Source of the DNA: Pseudomonas fluorescens
GTDB lineage: Bacteria; Pseudomonadota; Gammaproteobacteria; Pseudomonadales; Pseudomonadaceae
Assembly: GCF_002837185.1 (NCBI RefSeq)
Contig: NZ_KZ478020.1
Location: 1-57,013, forward strand
Direction: 5' to 3'
DNA length: 57,013 bases
Part shown: positions 35,219-43,811 of the stretch, piece by piece
Numbering within the stretch: position 1 is the first letter of the stretch
Layout of the letters: each line of letters starts with the position of its first letter
Program-made: the position numbers and the translations under genes
The notes under the pieces: model-generated
Seen by the model: only the letters and a program-made list of their open reading frames with translations
Told to the model about the DNA's origin: nothing
Databases searched by the model: none

Positions 35219-36019
35219 TTACGGGTAGTGCTTCTGCCCCCAAGCCACGAACTCTTCCAGCAACTGCCTCAACACCACCCGCGTCGGCGCGGCCAAGTCC
35301 TCGCGATAGCGAAACGGCTCGAACTCCTCCATATACGTGCTCTGGCACAACTCCAACTGCACCGCATGGATATCCTGCGCCGGGTCGCCGTAATGCCGGG
35401 TAATGTGGCCGCCCTTGAAGCGCCCATTCAGCACATGGCTGTATTGGGGATGCTGGGCGCAGATGGCTTCCAGCTGGCCGGCCAATTCTGGATCGCATGC
35501 AGCGCCATTGAAGGTGCCGAGGTTGAAGTCCGGCAATTTGCCGTCGAACAGGTGCGGGATCACCGAGCGGATCGAATGCGCGTCGAACAGCAACGCGTAG
35601 CCGAATTCGGCCTTGAGGCGCGCCAGTTCTTCCTGCAGCGTGCGGTGATACGGGCCCCAGATTTTTTGCAGATAAGTGGCGCGCTCGGCCTCGGACGGTG
35701 TCTGCCCTTCGCGGAACAACGGCACGCCATCGAACAGCGTCTCCGGGTACAGGCCGGTGGTGGCGCCCGCATAGAGCGGCGTGTTATCGGATGGCCGGTT
35801 CAGGTCGATGACGAACCGCGAGTACTCGGCCGACAACGTGCTGGCGCCCAATGCTTCGGCAAAGTCATACAGCAAGGGGATATGCCAATCGGTGTCGGGC
35901 AGGCTTTGCGCCTCGGGGATCAACCCGGCTTCGACCGCAGGCGTCAGAAGCAGGCCGGCGTGGGGCATGCTGATCAGCAGCGGTACGCGGCCTTGTTTGA
36001 ATGTCAGAACCTTCTCCAC
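35219..36019 (-). CDS. hutG: N-formylglutamate deformylase
   Basis: 266-aa zinc-dependent amidohydrolase performing the last step of the five-step hut route: N-formylglutamate to glutamate plus formate. FGase family features include LISMPHAGLLLTPAV near the N-terminus, FVIDLNRPSDNTPLYAG and LLFDAHSIRSVIPHLFDG with the metal-binding His/Asp residues. The start is GTG (MEKVLTFKQ), with GGGAG 8 bp upstream. 27-bp gap to hutI, so it is at the end of the long hut transcript. Confidence 0.96.
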   Translation of the reverse strand: MEKVLTFKQGRVPLLISMPHAGLLLTPAVEAGLIPEAQSLPDTDWHIPLLYDFAEALGASTLSAEYSRFVIDLNRPSDNTPLYAGATTGLYPETLFDGVPLFREGQTPSEAERATYLQKIWGPYHRTLQEELARLKAEFGYALLFDAHSIRSVIPHLFDGKLPDFNLGTFNGAACDPELAGQLEAICAQHPQYSHVLNGRFKGGHITRHYGDPAQDIHAVQLELCQSTYMEEFEPFRYREDLAAPTRVVLRQLLEEFVAWGQKHYP

Positions 36020-36046
36020 AACAATGCTCCCTATTCACAAAGGCAG

Positions 36047-37252
36047 TTAAACAGTGACATCGACGCCATGGCGTACGACGCGTTTATCCAGCTCGCCGCC
36101 CAGCCAATAGGCCAGGTCGGCGGGGCGATCGATCTGCCAGGCGACAAAATCGGCGACCTTGCCCACTTCCAGCGAACCATGGGTGTCGCCCATGCCCAGC
36201 GCGGTGGCCGCGTGTTGCGTGGCGCCGGCCAGGGCTTCTTCCGGGGTCATGCGGAAGAGGGTGCAGGCCATGTTCAGCATCAGGCGCACCGACAGGGCCG
36301 GCGAGGTGCCGGGGTTGAGGTCGCTGGCGATGGCAATCTTCACACCGTGCTTGCGCAGGGCGTCCATCGGCGGCAATTGGGTTTCGCGCAGGAAGTAGAA
36401 AGCGCCTGGCAGCAACACGGCAACGGTGCCGGCAGCGGCCATGGCGATGGCATCTTCCTCGGTCATGAACTCCAGGTGGTCCGCCGACAACGCCTGATAA
36501 CGCGCGGCCAGGCTGGAACCGTGCAGCGACGAGAGTTGCTCGGCGTGCAGCTTCACCGGCAAGCCCAGTTGCCGGGCAACTTTAAACACGCGCTCGACCT
36601 GCTCGGTGGAGAACGCCAGGTATTCACAGAACGCATCCACCGCATCCACCAGCCCTTCCGCCGCCAGGGCCGGCAGCATTTCATTGCAGATGTGCTCGAT
36701 GTAGTCATCGGCGCGGTCCTTGTACTCCGGCGGCAGCGCATGAGCCGCCAGGCAGGTGGCGCGCACACTCACCGGCAGCGCTTCACCCAGGCGCCGCGCC
36801 ACGCGCAGCATCTTGCGTTCGTTGGCCAGGTCCAGGCCGTAGCCGGACTTGATCTCTACCGTGGTCACGCCGTCGCGCAAAAGACTGCGCAGGCGCTTTT
36901 CGGCACTGGCAAACAATTCATCTTCCGTCGCGGCACGCGTGGCCCGCACGGTGCTGGCAATACCACCGCCCTGGGCCGCGATGTCGGCGTAGCTGACGCC
37001 TTCAAGGCGCTGCTCGAATTCGCCGCTGCGGTTGCCGCCGAACACGGTGTGGGTGTGGCAGTCGATCAGTCCAGGCGTGACCCACGCGCCTTGCAGGTCA
37101 TGCACCTGGGCGTAATCGGCTGTCGGCGCTTGGCTGCGCGGGCCGATCCACTCGATGAGCGAACCCGCAGTCACCATGGCAGCATCCTCGATGATCGAGT
37201 ATTTGCCCTGGGCCATGGTTGCGACGTGACAGTGTTGCCAAAGGGTTTTCAT
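36047..37252 (-). CDS. hutI: Imidazolonepropionase
   Basis: 401-aa amidohydrolase converting 4-imidazolone-5-propionate to N-formimino-L-glutamate. The metal site motif DCHTHTVFGG lies near residue 70, KLHAEQLSS near 250, and the C-terminal ASDLNPGTSPA segment contains the catalytic Asp. The ATG at 37252 is preceded by GGGAGGC; the TTG codon just upstream is not needed. It lies in the hutTIG end of the operon, 15 bp after the permease. Confidence 0.97.
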   Translation of the reverse strand: MKTLWQHCHVATMAQGKYSIIEDAAMVTAGSLIEWIGPRSQAPTADYAQVHDLQGAWVTPGLIDCHTHTVFGGNRSGEFEQRLEGVSYADIAAQGGGIASTVRATRAATEDELFASAEKRLRSLLRDGVTTVEIKSGYGLDLANERKMLRVARRLGEALPVSVRATCLAAHALPPEYKDRADDYIEHICNEMLPALAAEGLVDAVDAFCEYLAFSTEQVERVFKVARQLGLPVKLHAEQLSSLHGSSLAARYQALSADHLEFMTEEDAIAMAAAGTVAVLLPGAFYFLRETQLPPMDALRKHGVKIAIASDLNPGTSPALSVRLMLNMACTLFRMTPEEALAGATQHAATALGMGDTHGSLEVGKVADFVAWQIDRPADLAYWLGGELDKRVVRHGVDVTV

Positions 37253-37267
37253 CAACGCCTCCCTAAG

Positions 37268-38677
37268 TTATCGATGAGACAAGGCCGGTTCGTAATGAAC
37301 CTTGGCCGCTTGCCCGGCAGCGGGCTTGACCCACAGCAGGTAGGCAACGATCAGCAGCACGATCCATACCGCACCGACCATCAAGGCCGCCTGGGTGTCG
37401 GGGAAGTAACCGAGCACGCCAAACACAAACAGCATGAACACAATGGCCGCTGCCGGCGCATAGGGCCAGAACGGCACCGGGAATTTCAGTTCGGCGACCT
37501 GCTCCTTGCTCATCGAGCGGCGCATGGCGACCTGAGTGAACAGGATCATCAGCCACACCCACACAGTGGCGAAGGTGGCAATCGAGGCGATCAGCAGGAA
37601 CACGTTTTCCGGGATCAGGTAGTTGAGCACCACGCCGCCAAGCAGCGCAGCCCCCATCACCAGCACAGTCATCCACGGCACGCCATGCCTGGACAATTGC
37701 GCGAACCCTTTGGGCGCCTGCCCTTGCTGGGCCAGGCCGTACATCATGCGGCCGGCGCCGAAGATGTCACTGTTGATGGCCGATACCGCCGCCGAGATCA
37801 CCACGATATTGAGGATGGTCGCCGCCGAGCCGATCCCCAGGTTACTGAAAATCTGCACAAACGGGCTGCCCTGGCTGCCAATCTGCGGCCATGGGTAGAT
37901 CGCCATCAGCACCAACAGGGTCAGCACGTAGAACAGCAGAATGCGCAGCGGTACGGCGTTGATTGCCTTGGGGATCACGCGCTGCGGGTCCTTGGCTTCC
38001 CCGGCGGTGATGCCGATGATTTCGATACCGCCGAAGGCAAACATCACCACGGCGAAGGACGCGATCAAGCCGCCGATGCCGTTGGGCATGAAACCGCCAT
38101 GCGCCCACAAATTGCTCAGGCCGGCAGCCTGGGTTTCACCGGCCGAATGAATACCGAACAGCATGATGCCGAAGCCGCCGAGGATCATCGCCACGATGGC
38201 GCCGACTTTAAGCAGCGACAGCCAGAACTCCATTTCGCCAAACACTTTGACGTTGCACAGGTTCAGGCCACCGATCAGAAACACGATGCCCAGCACCCAG
38301 ACCCAACGGGCGACCTCGGGAAACCAGAAGCCCATGTAGATACCGAAGGCGGTGACGTCGGCCAGGCAGACGATGATCATTTCAAAGGCGTAGGTCCAGC
38401 CGAGGATAAACCCGGCCATGGGCCCCAGGTAGGTGCTGGCGTAGTGGCCGAAGGAGCCGGATACGGGGTTGTGCACGGCCATTTCGCCGAGGGCGCGCAT
38501 CACCATGAAGACTGCGGCGCCGCCGATCAGGTAGGCCAGCAGCACGGAGGGGCCGGCCATCTGGATGGCGGAGGCGGAGCCGTAGAACAGCCCGGTACCG
38601 ATCGCGGAACCGAGTGCCATGAAGCGAATATGTCGGGCGTTGAGCCCGCGTTTCAAACCTTTTTCTGGCTGGTGCAT
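37268..38677 (-). CDS. hutT: APC-family amino-acid permease, probable histidine carrier
   Basis: 469-aa inner-membrane permease of the APC amino-acid transporter family, with about twelve transmembrane helices. The opening KRGLNARHIRFMALGSAIGTGLFYG is typical, as is the GEAKDPQRVIPKA motif in the middle. Location between hutH and hutI implies histidine uptake for catabolism (the HutT role in P. fluorescens). ProY-like proline carriers look similar, so the substrate rests on context. Confidence 0.88.
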   Translation of the reverse strand: MHQPEKGLKRGLNARHIRFMALGSAIGTGLFYGSASAIQMAGPSVLLAYLIGGAAVFMVMRALGEMAVHNPVSGSFGHYASTYLGPMAGFILGWTYAFEMIIVCLADVTAFGIYMGFWFPEVARWVWVLGIVFLIGGLNLCNVKVFGEMEFWLSLLKVGAIVAMILGGFGIMLFGIHSAGETQAAGLSNLWAHGGFMPNGIGGLIASFAVVMFAFGGIEIIGITAGEAKDPQRVIPKAINAVPLRILLFYVLTLLVLMAIYPWPQIGSQGSPFVQIFSNLGIGSAATILNIVVISAAVSAINSDIFGAGRMMYGLAQQGQAPKGFAQLSRHGVPWMTVLVMGAALLGGVVLNYLIPENVFLLIASIATFATVWVWLMILFTQVAMRRSMSKEQVAELKFPVPFWPYAPAAAIVFMLFVFGVLGYFPDTQAALMVGAVWIVLLIVAYLLWVKPAAGQAAKVHYEPALSHR

Positions 38678-38723
38678 TTCTCTTCCCTAGTTATTTTTAT
38701 CCCGAGAAAAAACGACCTCTCCC

Positions 38724-38821
38724 GTAGGAGCGAGCTTGCTCGCGAAAAACCTGAGAACGCCCAGGGGTGTCAGGTTTCCCGCGTCATCGTTGGTGATTTT
38801 CGCGAGCAAGCTTGCTCCTAC
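38724..38821. repeat. Inverted pair of GTAGGAGCGAGC-type repeats
   Basis: The left copy GTAGGAGCGAGCTTGCTCGC and the right copy TTCGCGAGCAAGCTTGCTCC are inverted around a roughly 55-bp spacer (ACCTGAGAAC ... TCAGGTTTCC is also partly self-complementary). This is a second REP family, distinct from the GGGGGCTTGCCCCC type. It sits between hutH and hutT, inside the hut cluster. Confidence 0.85.
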
Positions 38822-38838
38822 AGCGGGGCGGCGGTGGG

Positions 38839-40371
38839 TTACAGGCTTGGCAGCAACCTGGCCGGCACCAGCTCGTTCAGGCAGCGGCTGGCGAGCAGTT
38901 CGCTGGCGGCGATGATGTCCGGGGCGAAGAAGCGGTCCTTGTCGTAGAACGCCACTTTGTCGCGCAGCAGGCCACGGGCTTTTTCAAGCGCTGGCGAGGT
39001 TTTCAAGCCGTCGCGCAGGTCCAGGCCCTGGCAGGCGGCGAGCCACTCCACGGCAAGAATGCCACGAGTGTTCTCGGCCATTTCCCACAGGCGCTTGCCC
39101 GCAGCCGGGGCCATGGACACGTGGTCTTCCTGGTTGGCCGACGTCGGCAGGCTGTCGACGCTATGGGGATGGGCCAGTGCCTTGTTCTCACTGGCAAGCG
39201 CCGCAGCGGTGACCTGGGCGATCATGAAGCCGGAGTTGACCCCGCCGTTACCCACCAGGAACGGCGGCAGTTGCGACATGTGCTTGTCCATCATCAACGA
39301 GATACGGCGCTCACTGAGCGAGCCGATTTCGGCAATCGCCAACGCCATGTTGTCGGCCGCCATGGCCACCGGCTCGGCGTGGAAGTTACCGCCGGAAATC
39401 ACATCGCCTTCAGCGGCAAACACCAGCGGGTTGTCCGACACGGCATTGGCCTCGACCACCAGCACCTCGGCGGCCTGGCGGAACTGGGTCAGGCAGGCGC
39501 CCATCACTTGCGGCTGGCAGCGCAGGGAGTAAGGGTCTTGCACCTTGTCGCAGTTCTGGTGCGACTGGGACACCTGGCTGCTTTCTCCGAGCAGATCGCG
39601 ATAGGCCGCAGCGGCATCGATCTGCCCACGTTGGCCGCGTGCGGCATGAATCCGCGCGTCGAACGGCGAGCGCGAGCCGAGCACCGCTTCCACGGTAAGG
39701 CCACCGCACGCGAGGGCGCCGGCGAACAGGTCTTCGCCTTCAAACAGGCCGCGCAAGGCATAGGCGGTGGACACCTGGGTGCCGTTGAGCAGGGCCAGGC
39801 CTTCTTTGGCGGCGAGGGTCAGCGGCGTGAGGCCGGCGACTTTCAGCGCGTCGCTCGCCTCCAGCCATTCGCCCTTGTAGCGCGCCTTGCCTTCGCCGAG
39901 CAGCACCAGGGACATATGGGCCAACGGCGCCAGGTCACCGGATGCACCGACCGACCCTTTAAGCGGAATGTGCGGGTACACCTCGGCGTTGATCAGCGCG
40001 ATCAGCGCGTCGATCACCTGCCGACGAATCCCGGAGAACCCACGGCTCAGGCTGTTGACCTTGAGCACCATGACCAGCCTGACCAGCGCATCGCTGATGG
40101 GCTCACCCACGCCGGCAGCGTGGGACAGCACCAGGGAACGCTGGAGGTTTTCCAGGTCTTCACTGGCGATGCGGGTCGAGGCCAGCAGGCCGAAACCGGT
40201 GTTGATGCCATACGCGGTGCGGTTCTCGGCGAGAATCTGCTCCACGCAGGCAACACTGGCTTCGATCTGCGCCGTGGCGCTGTCATCCAGGCTGAGGGTT
40301 ACCGGCTGCTGGTAGATGGCCCGCAGTTGGGCAAGGCTCAGTTGGCCTGGAATCAGGTTTAGCGCAGTCAC
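38839..40371 (-). CDS. hutH: Histidine ammonia-lyase
   Basis: 510-aa enzyme that eliminates ammonia from L-histidine to give urocanate, the first step of the hut pathway. It uses the MIO electrophile made from Ala143-Ser144-Gly145 in GSVGASGDLAPLAH. The other catalytic residues are in place: Tyr54 (AYGINTGFG), His84 (LSHAAGVG), Asn196 (LLNGTQ), Tyr281 (QDPYSLRCQPQ) and Glu in NQEDHVSM. The start is GTG with AGGAG 7 bp upstream. A non-canonical paralogue lies directly upstream in the operon. This copy is the one expected to be active. Confidence 0.97.
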   Translation of the reverse strand: MTALNLIPGQLSLAQLRAIYQQPVTLSLDDSATAQIEASVACVEQILAENRTAYGINTGFGLLASTRIASEDLENLQRSLVLSHAAGVGEPISDALVRLVMVLKVNSLSRGFSGIRRQVIDALIALINAEVYPHIPLKGSVGASGDLAPLAHMSLVLLGEGKARYKGEWLEASDALKVAGLTPLTLAAKEGLALLNGTQVSTAYALRGLFEGEDLFAGALACGGLTVEAVLGSRSPFDARIHAARGQRGQIDAAAAYRDLLGESSQVSQSHQNCDKVQDPYSLRCQPQVMGACLTQFRQAAEVLVVEANAVSDNPLVFAAEGDVISGGNFHAEPVAMAADNMALAIAEIGSLSERRISLMMDKHMSQLPPFLVGNGGVNSGFMIAQVTAAALASENKALAHPHSVDSLPTSANQEDHVSMAPAAGKRLWEMAENTRGILAVEWLAACQGLDLRDGLKTSPALEKARGLLRDKVAFYDKDRFFAPDIIAASELLASRCLNELVPARLLPSL

Positions 40372-40415
40372 ATTCGTTCTCCTTGTGAATTGTTCTACTT
40401 CTTTTGAGTAAGTGC

Positions 40416-41924
40416 TCAGTGCAAATTCGGTAGTGCAGTGTCTTTGAGCAGCGTGGCAGCCGCTGCAATATCCGGCGCCAGCCAGCGGTCCTGCTCATAC
40501 GCGGGGACCACTTCGCGCAGCAGGCGCCAGGCGCGGTCGGTGCCGGCGCCGAAGCGCTGGCCCTTGAGGAACTCGAACGCCTGGGCCGCCAGCAGGTATT
40601 CGATGGCGAGAATCTGGGTAACGTTGAGCAACACCTGATGCAGCTTGAGCGCGGCATTGGTGCCCATGCTCAAGTGGTCTTCCTGCAGGCCCGACGTGAC
40701 GAAATTGTCGAGCACCGCCGGTTGCGCCAACTGGCGGTTCTGCCCACACAAGGACGCGGCGACGTACTGCACGATCATCATTCCGGAGTTGACCCCGGGG
40801 TTGCTCACCAGGAACGCCGGCAGGCCGCTGACGTGCGGGTTGATCAGGCGGTCCAGGCGGCGTTCGGCCACTGAGCCGATCTCGGCCATGGCGATGGCCA
40901 GCATGTCGGCCGCAAGCGCCACGGACTGGCCGTGGGGGTTGGCCTGGGACACCACGCGGTAATTGTCCGGAGTGCCGAGCACCAGCGGGTTATCCGTGGC
41001 GCTGTTGAGTTCGGTCTCGATCTGACGGGTGGCGTGCGCCACCTGGTCGCGCGCCGCGCCATGGATCTGCGGGATCGAGCGGATGCTCAGGGCGTCCTGG
41101 GTACGGATGCCTTTGCTGCCAGCGATCACCTCGCTGCCGTCGAGCAACGCACGCAGATTGTTGCCCACTTGCTGCATACCTGGGTGCGGCTTGAGGGCAA
41201 TGATCTCTGCGTCGAACGCATCGATCTGGCCGCGCTGGGCTTCGAAGCTCATGGCGCCGATCACGTCGGCCCATTGCAGCAAGTGATGCGCATCGGCCAG
41301 GGCCAGGCAGCTCAGGCCGGTCATGCACGGCGTACCGTTGACCAGGCACAGGCCATCCTTGGCGCCGAGTACCACCGGCTGCAAACCTTCAGCGGCCAAG
41401 GCTTCTTGCGCGGTCACAACCTGGCCGCGATAGCTGACGTTGCCGACACCGAGCAGCGCCACGCCGATATGGGCCATGTGGGTCAGATAGCCCACCGAGC
41501 CCTGGGACGGTACCTGTGGCGTGATGCCGTGATTGAGCAGTGCCAGCAGCGCCCGCACCACTTGCCGATGCAGGCCGGATTTGCCGTGGCTGTAGTTGAT
41601 GATGGCGGCGCAGATGATCGCGCGGGTCTGCTCGTCGCTCAATACCGGGCCGACGCCGCAGGCGTGGCTGAGCAAGGTATTGCGCGACAACTGGCTCAGT
41701 TGCGCGCCCTCAAGCGACACGTTGCACAGCGCGCCCAGGCCGGTGTTCACGCCATACGCGCGTTCGCCGCTGGCGACGATGCACTGCACGACGGCCTGGG
41801 CATTGTCGATCCGTGCCCAGGCGTGGCTCGAGAGCTCGAGCACTGCGCCGTGGCGGGCGACGGCGGCGACGTCCTGCCAGCGCAGTGGGGCGTCGGCGAT
41901 GATGATTGTTGTTGCCTGGGGCAT
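40416..41924 (-). CDS. Ammonia-lyase-family paralogue lacking the MIO tripeptide
   Basis: 502-aa protein clearly of the HutH/PAL family across its full length. Where the active enzyme has GSVGASGDLAPLAHM, this one reads GSVGYLTHMAHIG (residues 142–154): the Ala-Ser-Gly that cyclises into MIO is absent and Asp has become Tyr. The catalytic Tyr of QDPYSLR is Leu (QDALSIR, 277–282). Tyr57, His87, Asn196, Arg282 and Glu414 are retained. Standard MIO chemistry is therefore not expected. It may be a regulatory or structural partner of HutH, a binding protein, or an enzyme with other chemistry. SBW25-type hut loci are known to carry two hutH genes, only one needed for growth on histidine. Confidence 0.9.
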   Translation of the reverse strand: MPQATTIIIADAPLRWQDVAAVARHGAVLELSSHAWARIDNAQAVVQCIVASGERAYGVNTGLGALCNVSLEGAQLSQLSRNTLLSHACGVGPVLSDEQTRAIICAAIINYSHGKSGLHRQVVRALLALLNHGITPQVPSQGSVGYLTHMAHIGVALLGVGNVSYRGQVVTAQEALAAEGLQPVVLGAKDGLCLVNGTPCMTGLSCLALADAHHLLQWADVIGAMSFEAQRGQIDAFDAEIIALKPHPGMQQVGNNLRALLDGSEVIAGSKGIRTQDALSIRSIPQIHGAARDQVAHATRQIETELNSATDNPLVLGTPDNYRVVSQANPHGQSVALAADMLAIAMAEIGSVAERRLDRLINPHVSGLPAFLVSNPGVNSGMMIVQYVAASLCGQNRQLAQPAVLDNFVTSGLQEDHLSMGTNAALKLHQVLLNVTQILAIEYLLAAQAFEFLKGQRFGAGTDRAWRLLREVVPAYEQDRWLAPDIAAAATLLKDTALPNLH

Positions 41925-41964
41925 CTTTGTACCTTCTTCAATTCTTTTGCAGCCTTACCGGCCC

Positions 41965-42037
41965 TATCGGGGGCAAGCCCCCTCCCACATTTTGATCTGT
42001 GAATACGTTCAAGTGTGGGAGGGGGCTTGCCCCCGAT
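41965..42037. repeat. REP pair in divergent arrangement
   Basis: An ATCGGGGGCAAG... copy is followed by GTGGGAGGGGGCTTGC... with a roughly 20-bp spacer, the opposite order to the usual REPIN. It separates hutV from the hutH paralogue. Confidence 0.88.
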
Positions 42038-42067
42038 GAGGCCAGCAGCCTCAGCACCAAACCCGGA

Positions 42068-42892
42068 TCAGACCACCGCCGCCCGCCGCTGAACAAACCG
42101 GTCCACATACTCATCCGCCGGCGAGTGCAAAATCTCCCGCGGCGTGCCGACCTGAATCAACTTGCCGTCCTTGAGGATCGCAATGCGGTTACCGATACGC
42201 ACGGCCTCGTCGAGGTCATGGGTAATAAACACGATGGTCTTGTGCAGGGTCTTTTGCAGCTCGAGCAACTGGTCCTGCATCTCGGCGCGGATCAGCGGGT
42301 CGAGGGCGCTGAAGGCTTCGTCCATCAGGATGATGTCGGTGTCGGCGGCCAAGGCGCGGGCCAGGCCCACACGTTGACGCATTCCGCCGGAGAGCTGGTG
42401 CGGGTATTTGTTTTCATAGCCTTTGAGGCCCACGGTTTCGATCCAGTGCAGCGCGCGTTCGGCGCAGACCTGCTTGGTCTCGCCACGCACTTTCAGGCCA
42501 TAGGCGACGTTGTCGAGCACGCTCTTGTGGGGCAACAGGCCGAAGCTCTGGAACACCATGCTGATCTTGTGGCGACGGAATTGACGCAGGGCTTCCATGT
42601 CCAGCTGCAGGATGTCTTCGCCATCCACCAGGATCGCGCCGCTGGTGGGGTCGATCAGGCGGTTGAAGTGACGCACCAGCGTGGATTTGCCGGAGCCCGA
42701 CAGCCCCATGATCACGAAGATTTCACCGGTAGCGATGCTCAGGGACAGGTCGTTCACGCCGACCACGCAGCCGGTCTCGGCCAATACCTGGTCCTTGGTC
42801 TTGCCCTGGCCGATCAGCGCCAGCGCTTCCCTGGAGCGGTTGCCGAAGATCTTGAAGACGTTTTTGACTTCGATTTTGCTGACGCTAGTCAT
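42068..42892 (-). CDS. hutV: ABC transporter ATPase, histidine/quaternary-amine type
   Basis: 274-aa ProV/OpuAA-like ATPase. Walker A GLSGSGKS at 63–70, signature LSGGMRQRVGLARAL, Walker B IILMDEAFSALDPL, H-loop FITHDLDEAV. It begins with the ProV-type KIEVKNVFKIFG and LIGQGKTKDQVLAETGCVVGV insert. It ends at RRAAVV without the C-terminal CBS pair of full-length ProV (about 400 aa), which in that family senses ionic strength, so osmotic control is unlikely. Overlaps hutW by 4 bp. Context makes it the histidine importer ATPase described in P. fluorescens. Confidence 0.92.
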   Translation of the reverse strand: MTSVSKIEVKNVFKIFGNRSREALALIGQGKTKDQVLAETGCVVGVNDLSLSIATGEIFVIMGLSGSGKSTLVRHFNRLIDPTSGAILVDGEDILQLDMEALRQFRRHKISMVFQSFGLLPHKSVLDNVAYGLKVRGETKQVCAERALHWIETVGLKGYENKYPHQLSGGMRQRVGLARALAADTDIILMDEAFSALDPLIRAEMQDQLLELQKTLHKTIVFITHDLDEAVRIGNRIAILKDGKLIQVGTPREILHSPADEYVDRFVQRRAAVV

Positions 42893-43740
42893 TTGCTCGC
42901 CTCATGCCGTGGACGACCATAGGCCTGGGTAATGCGGTCGATGACCACTGCAAGAATCACGATCGCCAGACCGGCTTCCAGGCCTCGCCCGACGTTGAGG
43001 GTCTGGATGCCGACGAGTACGTCCTCACCCAAGCCACGGGCGCCGATCATCGAGGCGATCACCACCATCGACAACGCCATCATGGTGGTCTGGTTGATAC
43101 CCGCCATGATGCTCGGCAGCGCCAACGGCAGTTGCACGCCGAACAGTTGCTGCCAGCGGTTGGCGCCGAAAGCGTTGATGGCTTCCATGACTTCGCCGTC
43201 GACCTGGCGAATGCCCAAGTCGGTCAGGCGGATCAGCGGCGGCGCAGCGTAAATGACCGTGGCGAAAATCGCCGGCACCTTGCCCAGGCCAAACAACATC
43301 AGCACCGGGATCAGGTACACGAAGCTGGGCATGGTTTGCATGATGTCGAGCAACGGCATCAGCACCGAGCGCAAGCGATTGCTGCGCGCGGAAAGGATGC
43401 CCAGGGGAATGCCGATCAGCACCGAGATCACCGTGGCGACCATCATCAGCGCCAGGGTCTGCATCAGTTTGTCCCACAGGCCGACCGCGCCGACGAGGAA
43501 CAACAAACCGACGATCACGGCCGTGGTCACCACCTTGCGGGTGGCATGCCAGGCGATGACGCCGACGATGGCCAGCATCAGCCACCAGGGCGCCGCGCGC
43601 AGCAGCCCTTCCAGATTGACGATGGCCCACAGCAGGGTGTCGGAGATGTGCCGGAACACATCGCCGTAGTTGGTGACCAGCGAGTCCACCCAACCGTTGA
43701 CCCAGTCGGCGATGGAAAACGTAAAACTCTCGGGAAACAT
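42889..43740 (-). CDS. hutW: ABC transporter permease, histidine/quaternary-amine type
   Basis: 283-aa inner-membrane permease of the ProW/OpuAB family with about six or seven helices. The EAA-like loop reads EAINAFGANRWQQLFGVQLPLALPSIMAGINQ. The helix segment MQTLALMMVATVISVLIGIPLG is characteristic of the family. The 4-bp overlap with hutV and the 71-bp gap from hutX form one XWV unit. Shorter than E. coli ProW because it lacks the long periplasmic N-terminal tail. Confidence 0.92.
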   Translation of the reverse strand: MFPESFTFSIADWVNGWVDSLVTNYGDVFRHISDTLLWAIVNLEGLLRAAPWWLMLAIVGVIAWHATRKVVTTAVIVGLLFLVGAVGLWDKLMQTLALMMVATVISVLIGIPLGILSARSNRLRSVLMPLLDIMQTMPSFVYLIPVLMLFGLGKVPAIFATVIYAAPPLIRLTDLGIRQVDGEVMEAINAFGANRWQQLFGVQLPLALPSIMAGINQTTMMALSMVVIASMIGARGLGEDVLVGIQTLNVGRGLEAGLAIVILAVVIDRITQAYGRPRHEASK

Positions 43741-43811
43741 AGCGTGCTCTCGATCCAGTGGGTTGAGGCCAGGCGTCCGGCTGCCTCTCAGGGTAGCCGG
43801 ACACGCTTTAC

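Noticed and set aside
35171..38947. A 1258-codon open frame on + antisense to hutG, hutI and hutT
   Set aside because: It is the shadow of high-GC3 genes on −: low-complexity His/Gln/Arg/Gly-rich translation, no domain, and all three genes below it are clear family members.
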